Positions 1 to 7,656 of a stretch of 30,330 bases of DNA are shown piece by piece. The translations under genes and the position numbers were made by a program. Origin of the DNA: Sergeia podlipaevii (Eukaryota; Euglenozoa; Kinetoplastea; Trypanosomatida; Trypanosomatidae); contig JASANZ010001990.1 in assembly GCA_030849805.1 (NCBI GenBank), positions 1 to 30,330 on the forward strand, read 5' to 3'. The notes beneath the pieces were generated by a model, which was given only the letters and a program-made list of their open reading frames with translations, was not told where the DNA came from and made no database searches. The first letter of the stretch is position 1. Each line of letters opens with the position of its first letter.

Positions 1-842
1 TGTTGGTTAGTGTGAGGTGGTTTGGCTCACGCTTCTTCCTTGCATCATGGGAAAGGCTTACGGGGGAAAAGAAAAGAGACATTGAGGTCTTCGCGTCAAT
101 CACCTTTTTCTTTTTTTTTTTGTTTGTTTGTTTGTTTGTGTGTTTCTGAGTGTTGGCAAATGGATTCGCTTTGAACGCACTTGCAAGGTGGCATTTGTGA
201 TGGCGATGCCGCTCCTTTTAATTGCTTTTCTTGTACTTCATATTTCATTAAACACTTATTATTATCATTATTATTATTCTTTGTTTTTCCCTCTCCTTGC
301 TGTAGCTATCTGTGCTGGTTGTTGTTGTTGTTGTTGTTGTTGTGGCAGTGGTGGTGGTGGTGGTTGTTTTGCCCTCTCTTTTTGAGAATTATGAAATGAA
401 GTGCTGCTAGTGTGCATGGGGTATTTCTATGCGAGAATGCCTTGTGCTTCGTATATGTGGCTGCTTCACGCATGTACAAAGCAGCATATATATATATATA
501 CATAAATTTCATTTCAAAAAAAAAAAAGCGTGGAGAATCTCGGCATTTAACTTAACGTTTCTCGTTCTTATTGAAGCCAGCGCAGTTGCATTATTGCCAT
601 CACTATCGACTCTACCGAACTCCATATCTTTCGTTTCTTTTTTTTTCTTTTGTCTATCTATCTATGTATCTTTGTATGCATATTGAAGCAAGATCAATAA
701 GCACGCTGCGTTACTTTACTTTTTCTGCTAGAGGTAGGTAAGTGCAAGCAACGAGCACAGGCTCATCAGCTAGTATTACCTTTTGGCTGCTGATTATATA
801 AAAAAAAATTATTATAATTGCTATTACTGTTTTTAGGAAATT
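1..842. other. Non-coding spacer upstream of the Rtr1-like gene
   Basis: No convincing gene is present. The stretch probably holds the 3' UTR of a gene outside the window, followed by the 5' UTR of the gene at 843. It contains T-runs near 106-120, a TTG/GTTG trinucleotide run at about 318-343 followed by GGT repeats, a TA run at 485-500, an A12 run at 516-527 and a pyrimidine tract at about 625-660. Short reading frames here are made of the repeats (poly-Cys, poly-Asn, poly-His) and have no protein-like character. Confidence 0.75.
711..731 (+). promoter_or_regulatory. Candidate spliced-leader acceptor for the Rtr1-like gene
   Basis: A pyrimidine-rich stretch ends in CTGCTAG, with AG at 730-731. 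This would give a 5' UTR of about 111 nt before the ATG at 843. Alternatives are AG at 687-688, after the longer tract at 625-660, and AG at 835-836, only 6 nt before the ATG. The choice is inference from the usual polypyrimidine-plus-first-AG rule of trypanosomatid trans-splicing. Confidence 0.4.
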
Positions 843-2927
843 ATGGCCAGTGCTCAAGGTACACAGTCATCGTCTCCAGCACCCGGTGCCGGCACAGGCA
901 CTGGTGGTGTCTGGGAGACCGTTGTGGACACCGCGATTGGAGAGGTTTCCAAATATCTTGTCTCATCCGTCAAGTCCTTTGATCCTGACACCCCACTAGC
1001 CAAAAATATGCTTCTGCTGATCGATCACGCCTCACTCCGAGACATCCTCGTGGAGCGCAACTATAATAGACGGTGTGGGTGCATTGGCTGTGGAGAGCTA
1101 CCGAGTGGGATCAAGGGTCCCAACAGCGACGCCTTGTCCTTTGAATGGGTCTCTGGTCGTCGTCAGCGGGGCACCGGCGATGATGGAGGCAGCGGCAGCT
1201 CGGACAGCCACGAGGACGAGGACGAGGATGCTGAAGAGACTGCTGTTGAAGGTGAGCGGACCTCCGCCATGGTGAAGAGCGACCTTACCGATAGTGCCGC
1301 CGCCACAGAGGAGATTGTGTACGAGGAGGATGTCTTTATCGCGGAGAGCTTCCGTCTTGCGCAGCGGCAGCGTGCGCAGTTGGCGAGGCTCAAGGCTAAG
1401 ATGCGTAGGGAGAGACAAGCAGTGACGGCGGCCCCTTCATTAGGGCACGTCTCCGCCGTTGGCCGTCGGATCCTGAGCGACACGACGAACACAGCAATGC
1501 TGGGTGCCACCATGGCGGAGCGCTTCTGCCGTCCTGAGTGTGCGGACTATTACGGAAATGTTATCAAGCCCCGTGTGGCGCGTGTGTTTATGTACGATCA
1601 CCCAATGCTCCTTCAGGCAATTGCAGGCGTGTTCCCTAACATGCGCCTAGACGTGCTGCAGCGGCTTGCTTCTGCCGAGGTCGCTGATTGCATCGTTGGC
1701 GATGTGAAGGAGTCCACGGCAGGGGCAACCACATCACAGCAGCAGCAGGCACCGATCCAGGTGGGTGTTTCTTATGAAACAGTACAGGGGAAGGAGGGCA
1801 CCTCGCTAGCAGCAGAAGCGGCTGCGAGCTACGACGCGGTGCCAGTGTCCTTGCGTGAAGCCCTGGAGGAAGCGCACGTACTGCAGAGGGTATGGGACTG
1901 TGCAGTGGTGCCACGCTTTCATGCACATGGCGGACAGCCATCTACGGATGCAGGGGTGAGCATGACGGGTGGTAGTGAAGAAGGTGGTGAGTCAGCGCAA
2001 CTTCGGCGAGGAAAGCAACACAAACAGCAACACCAGACCCTCAAAGGACCGCTACTTGTCATGGACTTTTTGATGACTGTACGAGGTCCTCGCACACCAC
2101 GCGTGCTTCTCGTTCACTATGCCGCCACCCGCGCTGGCGTTCAAGCTGCTATTGCCCTGTACCAACAGAAGGCCATTTCTCATGGCTGTGACGCCTCCTC
2201 TGCAGCAGCGGCAGCCTTTGTGGCCAATGTTTTGGTGCCCATATCTGCTGCTCTAGAGGCAAAGATGAGTGGCGTGGCAGATCTCATACAGGACGCATCA
2301 GCCCTTCTGGTATCCTCTTCAGCAGGAGGCGGGGCGGTCCTACCACCACCAGCCTCAGTCTCAGCGCTGGCGCAGTGGGTAGTGGGAGATAAGCGAGAGG
2401 CGCCAGGAGTGAGCGCAGTGCAGCAGCAGCCCCGCAGGCAACTGCTCGCCTCCCAATTGTTTTCAACGGATGTCTCGGCGGTGCTGGGGCGTCTGCTGAT
2501 GGTTGACAGCGGGCTGCTGGACACACTCGCGTGGAACTCCGTGTGGCTCACAGTCCCCGCTCTCTTCACGGATCTCGTTCATGTCTACGGCAAGAAGGAC
2601 TCTGTGAAGGGCGGTAAGAGAGACTCAGGCACTGATGCTCACGATGTAAGTGTGCTCTCTCAGCTTGCCTCGCTTTCCTTGCTGAGCTCACTGCAGATCC
2701 CTTTCCCAATCCCTGGTGACCTGCTTCGCCCAGCGCATGGGTCCCCGGAGGTGCTAGAGCTCTCCCTCACTTTACTTGTAGCAGCTGCGTGTGTGCACAA
2801 GGGAGTGATGGCAGCACTGCTGGAGAGTGCAGACATGGTGGTAGAAGTAATGACCGCCCTTGGCTTTACAGAGGATGACCTGCTCGCTGCTGTGCGTGCA
2901 ATTATGTTTGATGAAGAAGACGATTAG
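843..2927 (+). CDS. Rtr1/RPAP2-like zinc-binding protein (RNA polymerase II CTD phosphatase or assembly-factor family)
   Basis: This encodes 694 aa from the first in-frame ATG to TAG. The N-terminal block has the Rtr1 layout: a helix with LRDILVERNYNRRCG, then a C-x4-C pair (C78 and C83, with an extra C80), and later ERFCRPECADYY with a C-x3-C pair (C229, C233). In yeast Rtr1 and human RPAP2 these pairs form one zinc site about 35 residues apart. Here they are separated by about 145 residues containing an acidic run (roughly 120-135) and a basic helical stretch. The remaining 450 residues are Ala/Ser/Gln-rich with hydrophobic helices and match nothing I recognise. Family members dephosphorylate the RPB1 C-terminal domain and help assemble or import RNA polymerase II. 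Trypanosomatid RPB1 lacks heptad repeats, so the substrate would differ. The zinc-finger assignment is fairly strong; catalytic activity is unproven. Confidence 0.72.
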   Translation: MASAQGTQSSSPAPGAGTGTGGVWETVVDTAIGEVSKYLVSSVKSFDPDTPLAKNMLLLIDHASLRDILVERNYNRRCGCIGCGELPSGIKGPNSDALSFEWVSGRRQRGTGDDGGSGSSDSHEDEDEDAEETAVEGERTSAMVKSDLTDSAAATEEIVYEEDVFIAESFRLAQRQRAQLARLKAKMRRERQAVTAAPSLGHVSAVGRRILSDTTNTAMLGATMAERFCRPECADYYGNVIKPRVARVFMYDHPMLLQAIAGVFPNMRLDVLQRLASAEVADCIVGDVKESTAGATTSQQQQAPIQVGVSYETVQGKEGTSLAAEAAASYDAVPVSLREALEEAHVLQRVWDCAVVPRFHAHGGQPSTDAGVSMTGGSEEGGESAQLRRGKQHKQQHQTLKGPLLVMDFLMTVRGPRTPRVLLVHYAATRAGVQAAIALYQQKAISHGCDASSAAAAAFVANVLVPISAALEAKMSGVADLIQDASALLVSSSAGGGAVLPPPASVSALAQWVVGDKREAPGVSAVQQQPRRQLLASQLFSTDVSAVLGRLLMVDSGLLDTLAWNSVWLTVPALFTDLVHVYGKKDSVKGGKRDSGTDAHDVSVLSQLASLSLLSSLQIPFPIPGDLLRPAHGSPEVLELSLTLLVAAACVHKGVMAALLESADMVVEVMTALGFTEDDLLAAVRAIMFDEEDD

Positions 2928-3187
2928 AGTGCATTCCTCGATCTCTTGCAGTATAGTTTTTTAAAAAATTAATCCATCTATCTATTTATTACGCAGACAC
3001 ACACACACTGTTTATGATAACGATAAATTATAACTTCGCTTAAGAAACACAAAGTACAACAGCGAGAGGAACTAAAGTTCATATCTTTAAAAAAATAAAA
3101 GCGAATCAGGTAATGATCAAGTGCCTTTACATGGAACGTTCCTGCTATTATTATTTTGAAGCTTTTTGATGTATCTTTTTTTGTAGC

Positions 3188-3254
3188 GTTGTTTTCCATC
3201 TACTTGTATCTATCCATCTATCTTTTTCTGCATCTCCTTTTTTCTTTTGTATAG
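3188..3254 (+). promoter_or_regulatory. Distal spliced-leader acceptor candidate for CFAP20
   Basis: A pyrimidine-rich run of over 60 nt without an internal AG ends in TTTTGTATAG, with AG at 3253-3254. It would give a 5' UTR of about 146 nt. This is the most classical acceptor upstream of the gene. Confidence 0.5.
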
Positions 3255-3312
3255 TTCCACCGATTTAGAAGTAGAACTCGCCACCCTATCAAAGCATTTA
3301 GAAGAGCGATAG

Positions 3313-3394
3313 TTCTCACCTTTCTCTTTTATTTTTTATACATATACACATATATATACACACATATATATATACATATTACTGTTATCTTCAG
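3313..3394 (+). promoter_or_regulatory. Proximal spliced-leader acceptor candidate for CFAP20
   Basis: A pyrimidine tract at 3313-3337 is followed by an AG-free TA/CA stretch up to the first AG at 3393-3394 (TATCTTCAG). Use of this site would leave only 6 nt before the ATG at 3401. It competes with the acceptor at 3253-3254. Confidence 0.4.
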
Positions 3395-3400
3395 GGTCAA

Positions 3401-4069
3401 ATGTTCCACAACAGCTACCAGTCTGGCTTTCTGTCCATCCTCTACAGTATCGGCTCCAAGCCTCTGCAGATCTGGGACTCCAAGGTCCGTAATGGCCATG
3501 TGAAGCGCATCACGGATGAGGACATTCAGAGCAGTGTGCTCGAGATCATGGGCAGCAACGTGAGCACTTGCTACATCACGTGCCCAGCGAGCCCCAAGCA
3601 GACCCTCGGTATCAAACTTCCTTTCCTTGTTATGATCATCAAGAACGTGAAGAAGTACTTCTCCTTTGAGGTCACCATCCTCGATGATAAGAATATTCGT
3701 CGCCGCTTCCGCGCCAGCAACTACCAGAGTACGACGAAGGTGAAGCCATTCATCTGCACCATGCCAATGCGCCTGGATGAGGGCTGGAATCAGATTCAGT
3801 TTAACCTGTCAGACTTCACCCGCCGTGCGTATGGCACTAACTACCTCGAGACCCTCCGCGTGCAGGTCCATGCCAACTGCCGCATCCGTAGGCTGTACTT
3901 CAGCGACCGCCTGTACGCCGAGGAGGAGCTCCCGCCGGAGTTCAAGCTGTTCCTCCCCATCTCCCAACAACCTCAGCAGCAGCAGCACATGACGCAGAGC
4001 GGCGTTGGCGAGGGTGAGGGCGGTGCTGCCGCCGGCGAAAATGCTGTCGTTGCGGCTTCTGCTGCGTAA
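3401..4069 (+). CDS. CFAP20: CFAP20 / BUG22 ciliary protein
   Basis: This encodes 222 aa. Residues 1 to about 190 are nearly continuous with the highly conserved CFAP20 (BUG22/GTL3) family: [20 protein letters not shown] at the start, then [56 protein letters not shown] and [16 protein letters not shown]20 is an inner-junction component joining the A and B tubules of axonemal doublets and affects flagellar waveform and tubulin modification. Family members are about 193 aa. This one adds a tail of about 30 residues that is Gln-, Gly- and Ala-rich and is probably disordered. Coding sequence is GC-richer than the spacers, with codon bias suggesting good expression. Identification is essentially certain; any role of the tail is unknown. 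Confidence 0.97.
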   Translation: MFHNSYQSGFLSILYSIGSKPLQIWDSKVRNGHVKRITDEDIQSSVLEIMGSNVSTCYITCPASPKQTLGIKLPFLVMIIKNVKKYFSFEVTILDDKNIRRRFRASNYQSTTKVKPFICTMPMRLDEGWNQIQFNLSDFTRRAYGTNYLETLRVQVHANCRIRRLYFSDRLYAEEELPPEFKLFLPISQQPQQQQHMTQSGVGEGEGGAAAGENAVVAASAA

Positions 4070-5527
4070 CGAGAAGAATAAAGAGCGGTAAACACGAAGC
4101 AGGGAGGTTAGATACGGCGAAGAGGCTGAACTTTTCGCCTGCTTCCTTTCTTTCTTTATTTTTCTATATTTTTTTTTGAAGTGTGTTGAGTAGCGCATGA
4201 AGAAGGGCCTATAGTCCTCTGGTGAGGACTGTGAAGGAGACGAGGAGGGAGGGAACCCGCATTGGTGGAGAGAGGTAAAACATTTCCTTTCATGGCTTGG
4301 CGAGAATGGCGATGGCGGAGCACTGGAAAGCAGAAGGTTAGGAGATGCAGAATGCATGTGTACACGCTGGAGACAATATGTCTCTCTTTTCTTTCCCTCA
4401 CCATTTCTTTTTGCTTTTTTTACTTTCCTGCATGGTTTTCTTCTCTTTTGTTGGTGAGCACCACTCGTACGAGTATTTATTTATTTGTTTGAGGGGAAAG
4501 AGCTCATATGTCGTGTCTCTGCGTTGTTTTGTAGTTGTTTGGTATTGTATGTATGTAGTTTATGAAGGACGAAAGAGGAGGCTAGTCCGTTGTGATAGAA
4601 GTACATGGCCCGCGAGAGAGAGCGGGGAGGGAAATGAGACAAAAAAAAGAAAAATAGGTCTGTTTGCGGCATTTTCATTTTTTCTGTTGGCGGAACTGAG
4701 CTCTCGTATACCTATTTTGATTTCAGCCGCACCTCGCGCGCTTAAGTGGTGCCGAGACGGAAGTGATTGATAGCAAGAGGAAGAAGAACAAGAAGAAAGA
4801 GGGAATGGGTAGAAGAATGCCGGCAGTATATGTAAAGGAGAAGAAAATAGAGAGATGGGGGAGAGAAGTGGAGGTGGGAGGTCGGAGTGTCGCAGGGTGT
4901 TCCGCGTGCACCGACACAGTCTACTCTCTCCCCCCCCCCCCCTGTTTTGCCCAATAGTCAGCACACATACAATTATAGAGAGATTAAAATGAGAAGAGTG
5001 CCTTCTGACTGCTTCACCACCCTCTCTTCTTCCCTCTTATTTCTTTGTTCTTTTGACGCGTCGTCACCACTGTCGAAGCGATGGTACGTAGAGATGAACA
5101 GAGAGAAAGTGCAGTGTCAATAGAGAGGATGAAGCAAATTGAGTTTACCTGGATGTACACGAAATCTATATATATGAACAACGATAGAACACACTTTGAG
5201 CCACAAGAAGCTGTATCCATTTATTATATACAGCGCTGCTTGTGTGATCGCATTCATATCGTGTGTGCGGTAGTCAGCTCCAGTTGTGTATGGAGGCTTA
5301 GGAACGCATAGCACACATACATATATTCATAAAAAGGGTGTGTGTGTGTGTCATGCGTGGGTTATAGCACTCCATTTTATATATATATATCTACTACGTG
5401 TAGTCATATTGTTCGTTTCTTTACTACTTTTCTTTCTTTTCTTTTGTTTGCCCTGAGTCTCTTAAAAAAAAAAAAAGCATTTAAGAAACCTACACACCGA
5501 ACGTCAGAAACATAGTAGAGCAAGTTC
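4070..5527. other. 1.46-kb non-coding spacer between CFAP20 and the nuclease gene
   Basis: No gene can be supported. The first part carries T-rich tracts (4140-4176, 4380-4450). A purine-rich stretch follows at about 4765-4885, then a C13 run (4930-4942), a TG repeat (5338-5351), a TA run near 5380-5390 and an A13 run at about 5463-5475. Open frames here (for example 4345-4770) are low in complexity, cover homopolymers, and have no recognisable domain. Confidence 0.7.
5408..5457 (+). promoter_or_regulatory. Spliced-leader acceptor candidate for the MGME1-like nuclease gene
   Basis: A TTC/TTTC-rich tract of over 40 nt has its first AG at 5456-5457 (CCCTGAG). The implied 5' UTR is about 70 nt and includes an A13 run. 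Confidence 0.5.
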
Positions 5528-6607
5528 ATGAAGCGCATCCCCCACCCTAGTGGATCGGAGATTGTATTCGATCCCAAGTGGCATCAGTATAAAATCGGCC
5601 ATACTACCCTTCGCTCCGTCTCTAAACTGCTCGATAAATACTTCCCATTCGATGAAAAGCGCATCCTTCAGCTCGTCTCCCGGAAGACTGGAGAGCCTGT
5701 CGATGTGATCAAGCGCAACTGGTCCCGCCAAGCGCTGCTTGGCAAAAACATTCACGAGTACATTGAATGCAAACTACTCGATAAGCCTCCACCGACTTTC
5801 TTGCTTTTGGTGAAAGCAAAGCAGAAGCGTGAGGCTCAACGTCCAACAGACGCTACTGGCCCACTCAGCAGCAGCAGCATAGAGGAAGACCTTCTTCATG
5901 GCGAAGAAGAGCTCTACCTGCCAGCCGCTGATAGCGCGGTGCTCACGATTAAGTCCGCATATGACATCGTTGGCGTAGAACAAGTGATTGCGGTACCAGA
6001 ATGGGGTATCGCCGGCACGATCGACTTCATTGGGCGTAACAAGAACAACAATAAAATTCTAATTGGAGACTGGAAGACTAGTGGGAGTACGACGAGTAAC
6101 TTTCGCTTCGGTAGCTTCGAAACGCCATGCAGTGGGTGTCTGCGCCACCTTCCCAACGCGAAGTTTTACCGCTACGCGATGCAAGTCATTGCCTATGGAG
6201 AGATGCTCAAGCGCGAGGAGTACTTCGAGAGAGGCTTCTTCGACGCACAGCTGAGGGAGATGCTTGCGAAGAGGGCTCTAGACGCATCTCCGGATGCTAC
6301 CACCGCCAGCGCTGGCGGAGGAACTGAAGAGCCCAAGGGCCGCAATAAAAATGGAGGTAGAGGGAAAGCAAAAAGCAAGAAGGCAGCCCCCATCATTCCA
6401 GTTGGGGATGCTCCTCTTGTGACGCTGGACTTCTATCACGGTGACATCGCACAGAAGATGGAGTATGGCATCGTACAGATCTCTAAGGACGAACAGGGTG
6501 CACCTGTGGTAGAGTACAAGGAGGTGACGGCAGTCACGGTGCTGCCACCGGACATACCAGAGATGAGCTTTAATGAGCTGCTGAAGGACGTAATGGCTGG
6601 AAATTAA
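5528..6607 (+). CDS. PD-(D/E)XK nuclease, MGME1/RecB-exonuclease-like
   Basis: This encodes 359 aa starting at an ATG. Visible RecB-type motifs, in order: LGKNIHEYIE (H76, E80), matching the family's motif I; GTIDFIG (D166); ILIGDWKTSG (D181-x-K183, the PD-(D/E)XK core); and AMQVIAYGEML (Q219-x3-Y223), the QxxxY motif. The N-terminus (HPSGSEIVFDPKWHQYKIG, then a SVSKLL segment) resembles the start of MGME1, a mitochondrial single-strand-DNA exonuclease acting in mtDNA replication and flap removal. A Lys/Gly-rich insert (about 265-295) follows the core. No clear mitochondrial presequence is visible, so a kinetoplast role is inference and nuclear DNA or RNA processing is possible. Nuclease fold is strong; the exact subfamily is moderate. 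Confidence 0.8.
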   Translation: MKRIPHPSGSEIVFDPKWHQYKIGHTTLRSVSKLLDKYFPFDEKRILQLVSRKTGEPVDVIKRNWSRQALLGKNIHEYIECKLLDKPPPTFLLLVKAKQKREAQRPTDATGPLSSSSIEEDLLHGEEELYLPAADSAVLTIKSAYDIVGVEQVIAVPEWGIAGTIDFIGRNKNNNKILIGDWKTSGSTTSNFRFGSFETPCSGCLRHLPNAKFYRYAMQVIAYGEMLKREEYFERGFFDAQLREMLAKRALDASPDATTASAGGGTEEPKGRNKNGGRGKAKSKKAAPIIPVGDAPLVTLDFYHGDIAQKMEYGIVQISKDEQGAPVVEYKEVTAVTVLPPDIPEMSFNELLKDVMAGN

Positions 6608-7656
6608 GTAAAAGTGGGGGAGATTGTGAATTGAAGTTGGACTGCGTGTTCGTTTGTCAGTCCTTTTTATCGTTGACTACTTGGCGATACACCCACACAC
6701 ACACAGAGAGAGAGAGAGAATGAGAATGAAAGAGGTTCTCAATGGTGTGAAGAGGTGAGACACGCAGAGACATGTGTTTGCTATTTTAGATGCAGCATGT
6801 CGGCATAGAATTGCACACGCTAGTTTGCACTTACATATTGGAACATTATCATTATTTTTATATATAGATACATAGATCACACAGATCAATTGGCTAAGTA
6901 AGTGGTTACTTCGCTCTCGCGCTCTTCGCCAACTCCTCTGCGACTTTCCGTAGATGCTGAAAGGGGGGGGAGGGAGAAGGTAAAGGAAAATATAGTTTTT
7001 CTCAGTTCTCTACCTTATGTGCTATTGTCATGGCAACTGAAGTATAGTGTGCTATTCTTATCACATGTTCCCTTGCTTACTCTATCTCTCTCTCTTATCT
7101 TTCTATTTTCTTTATATATATAACGATTACTTGGAGAAGGGAATCTCTATATATTTGTATTTTTTATAGTTGACTCCTTTTTTTTTTTGAGAGGGAAAGA
7201 AGGAAATTGCTTTGCTTTTTTTTTTCAATTAGCGCTCATCCCTAAAAAAAACTGTACTATTGTTTATTATCATCATTATTATTATTATTTGGCTTGTGAC
7301 TGTCTTTAGATATTTGCCTCTTACTAGATCCAGGAGGGATCCACCAGAATTTGTTTTTTATTGTTTGCTCTTGATTTTCACTTTTTGACCTTCGTGCTGC
7401 TAGCTTGGTTGGATCGCTAATTATATATATATATTGTTGTTGTTGTTGTTTTTTAGATAACTGCACTCGCATAAGCATACTTAGTACTTGGCCTTCTCAA
7501 ACATTAAGGCGAACACGTGAAACGCAAGAAGAAGAAGAAGAAAAAGAAGGAAGGGAATCACTGAGAATTCACTATCAATACATTCATTTTCTTTCAGCAT
7601 TAGGTACATTATTATTATTGTTATTATTATTATTTACTTACTTAAAGAAAAGAAAA
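6608..7656. other. Spacer and 5' leader upstream of the USP gene
   Basis: No separate gene is seen. Features are CA/GA repeats (about 6692-6720), T-runs at 7178-7188 and 7216-7226, ATT repeats (7269-7289 and 7611-7634) and a TTG run (7435-7450). The reading frame is open upstream of 7657 back to a TTG at 7405. That extension has no ATG and reads as repeat-derived Cys, Glu and Leu runs, so it is treated as untranslated. Confidence 0.7.
7577..7597 (+). promoter_or_regulatory. Spliced-leader acceptor candidate that supports the USP start codon
   Basis: CATTCATTTTCTTTCAG places an acceptor AG at 7596-7597, giving a 5' UTR of about 59 nt before the ATG at 7657. Other possible AGs are 7455-7456 and 7231-7232. 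All are consistent with 7657 being the first ATG of the mature mRNA. Confidence 0.45.

Larger units (their letters stand above)
2928..3400. other. Spacer between the Rtr1-like gene and CFAP20
   Basis: No gene is seen. It holds the presumed 3' UTR and polyadenylation zone of the upstream gene, with T6A6 at about 2959-2970 and CA repeats near 2996-3009. Two good trans-splicing tracts for CFAP20 and a TA/CA-rich block (3337-3380) follow. Confidence 0.7.

Noticed and set aside
128..399. Small plus-strand frames with poly-Cys and hydrophobic runs
   Set aside because: They arise from TTG and GTG microsatellites and T-runs, and have no homologue-like features.
4345..4770. 141-codon frame in the CFAP20 to nuclease spacer
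   Set aside because: Composition follows the T- and purine-rich spacer, and no domain is seen. A good splice acceptor directly before it was not found.
7405..7656. 84-codon N-terminal extension of the USP gene
   Set aside because: It begins at TTG, contains no ATG, and encodes repeat-derived Cys, Glu and Leu runs. Splice acceptors lie inside it.
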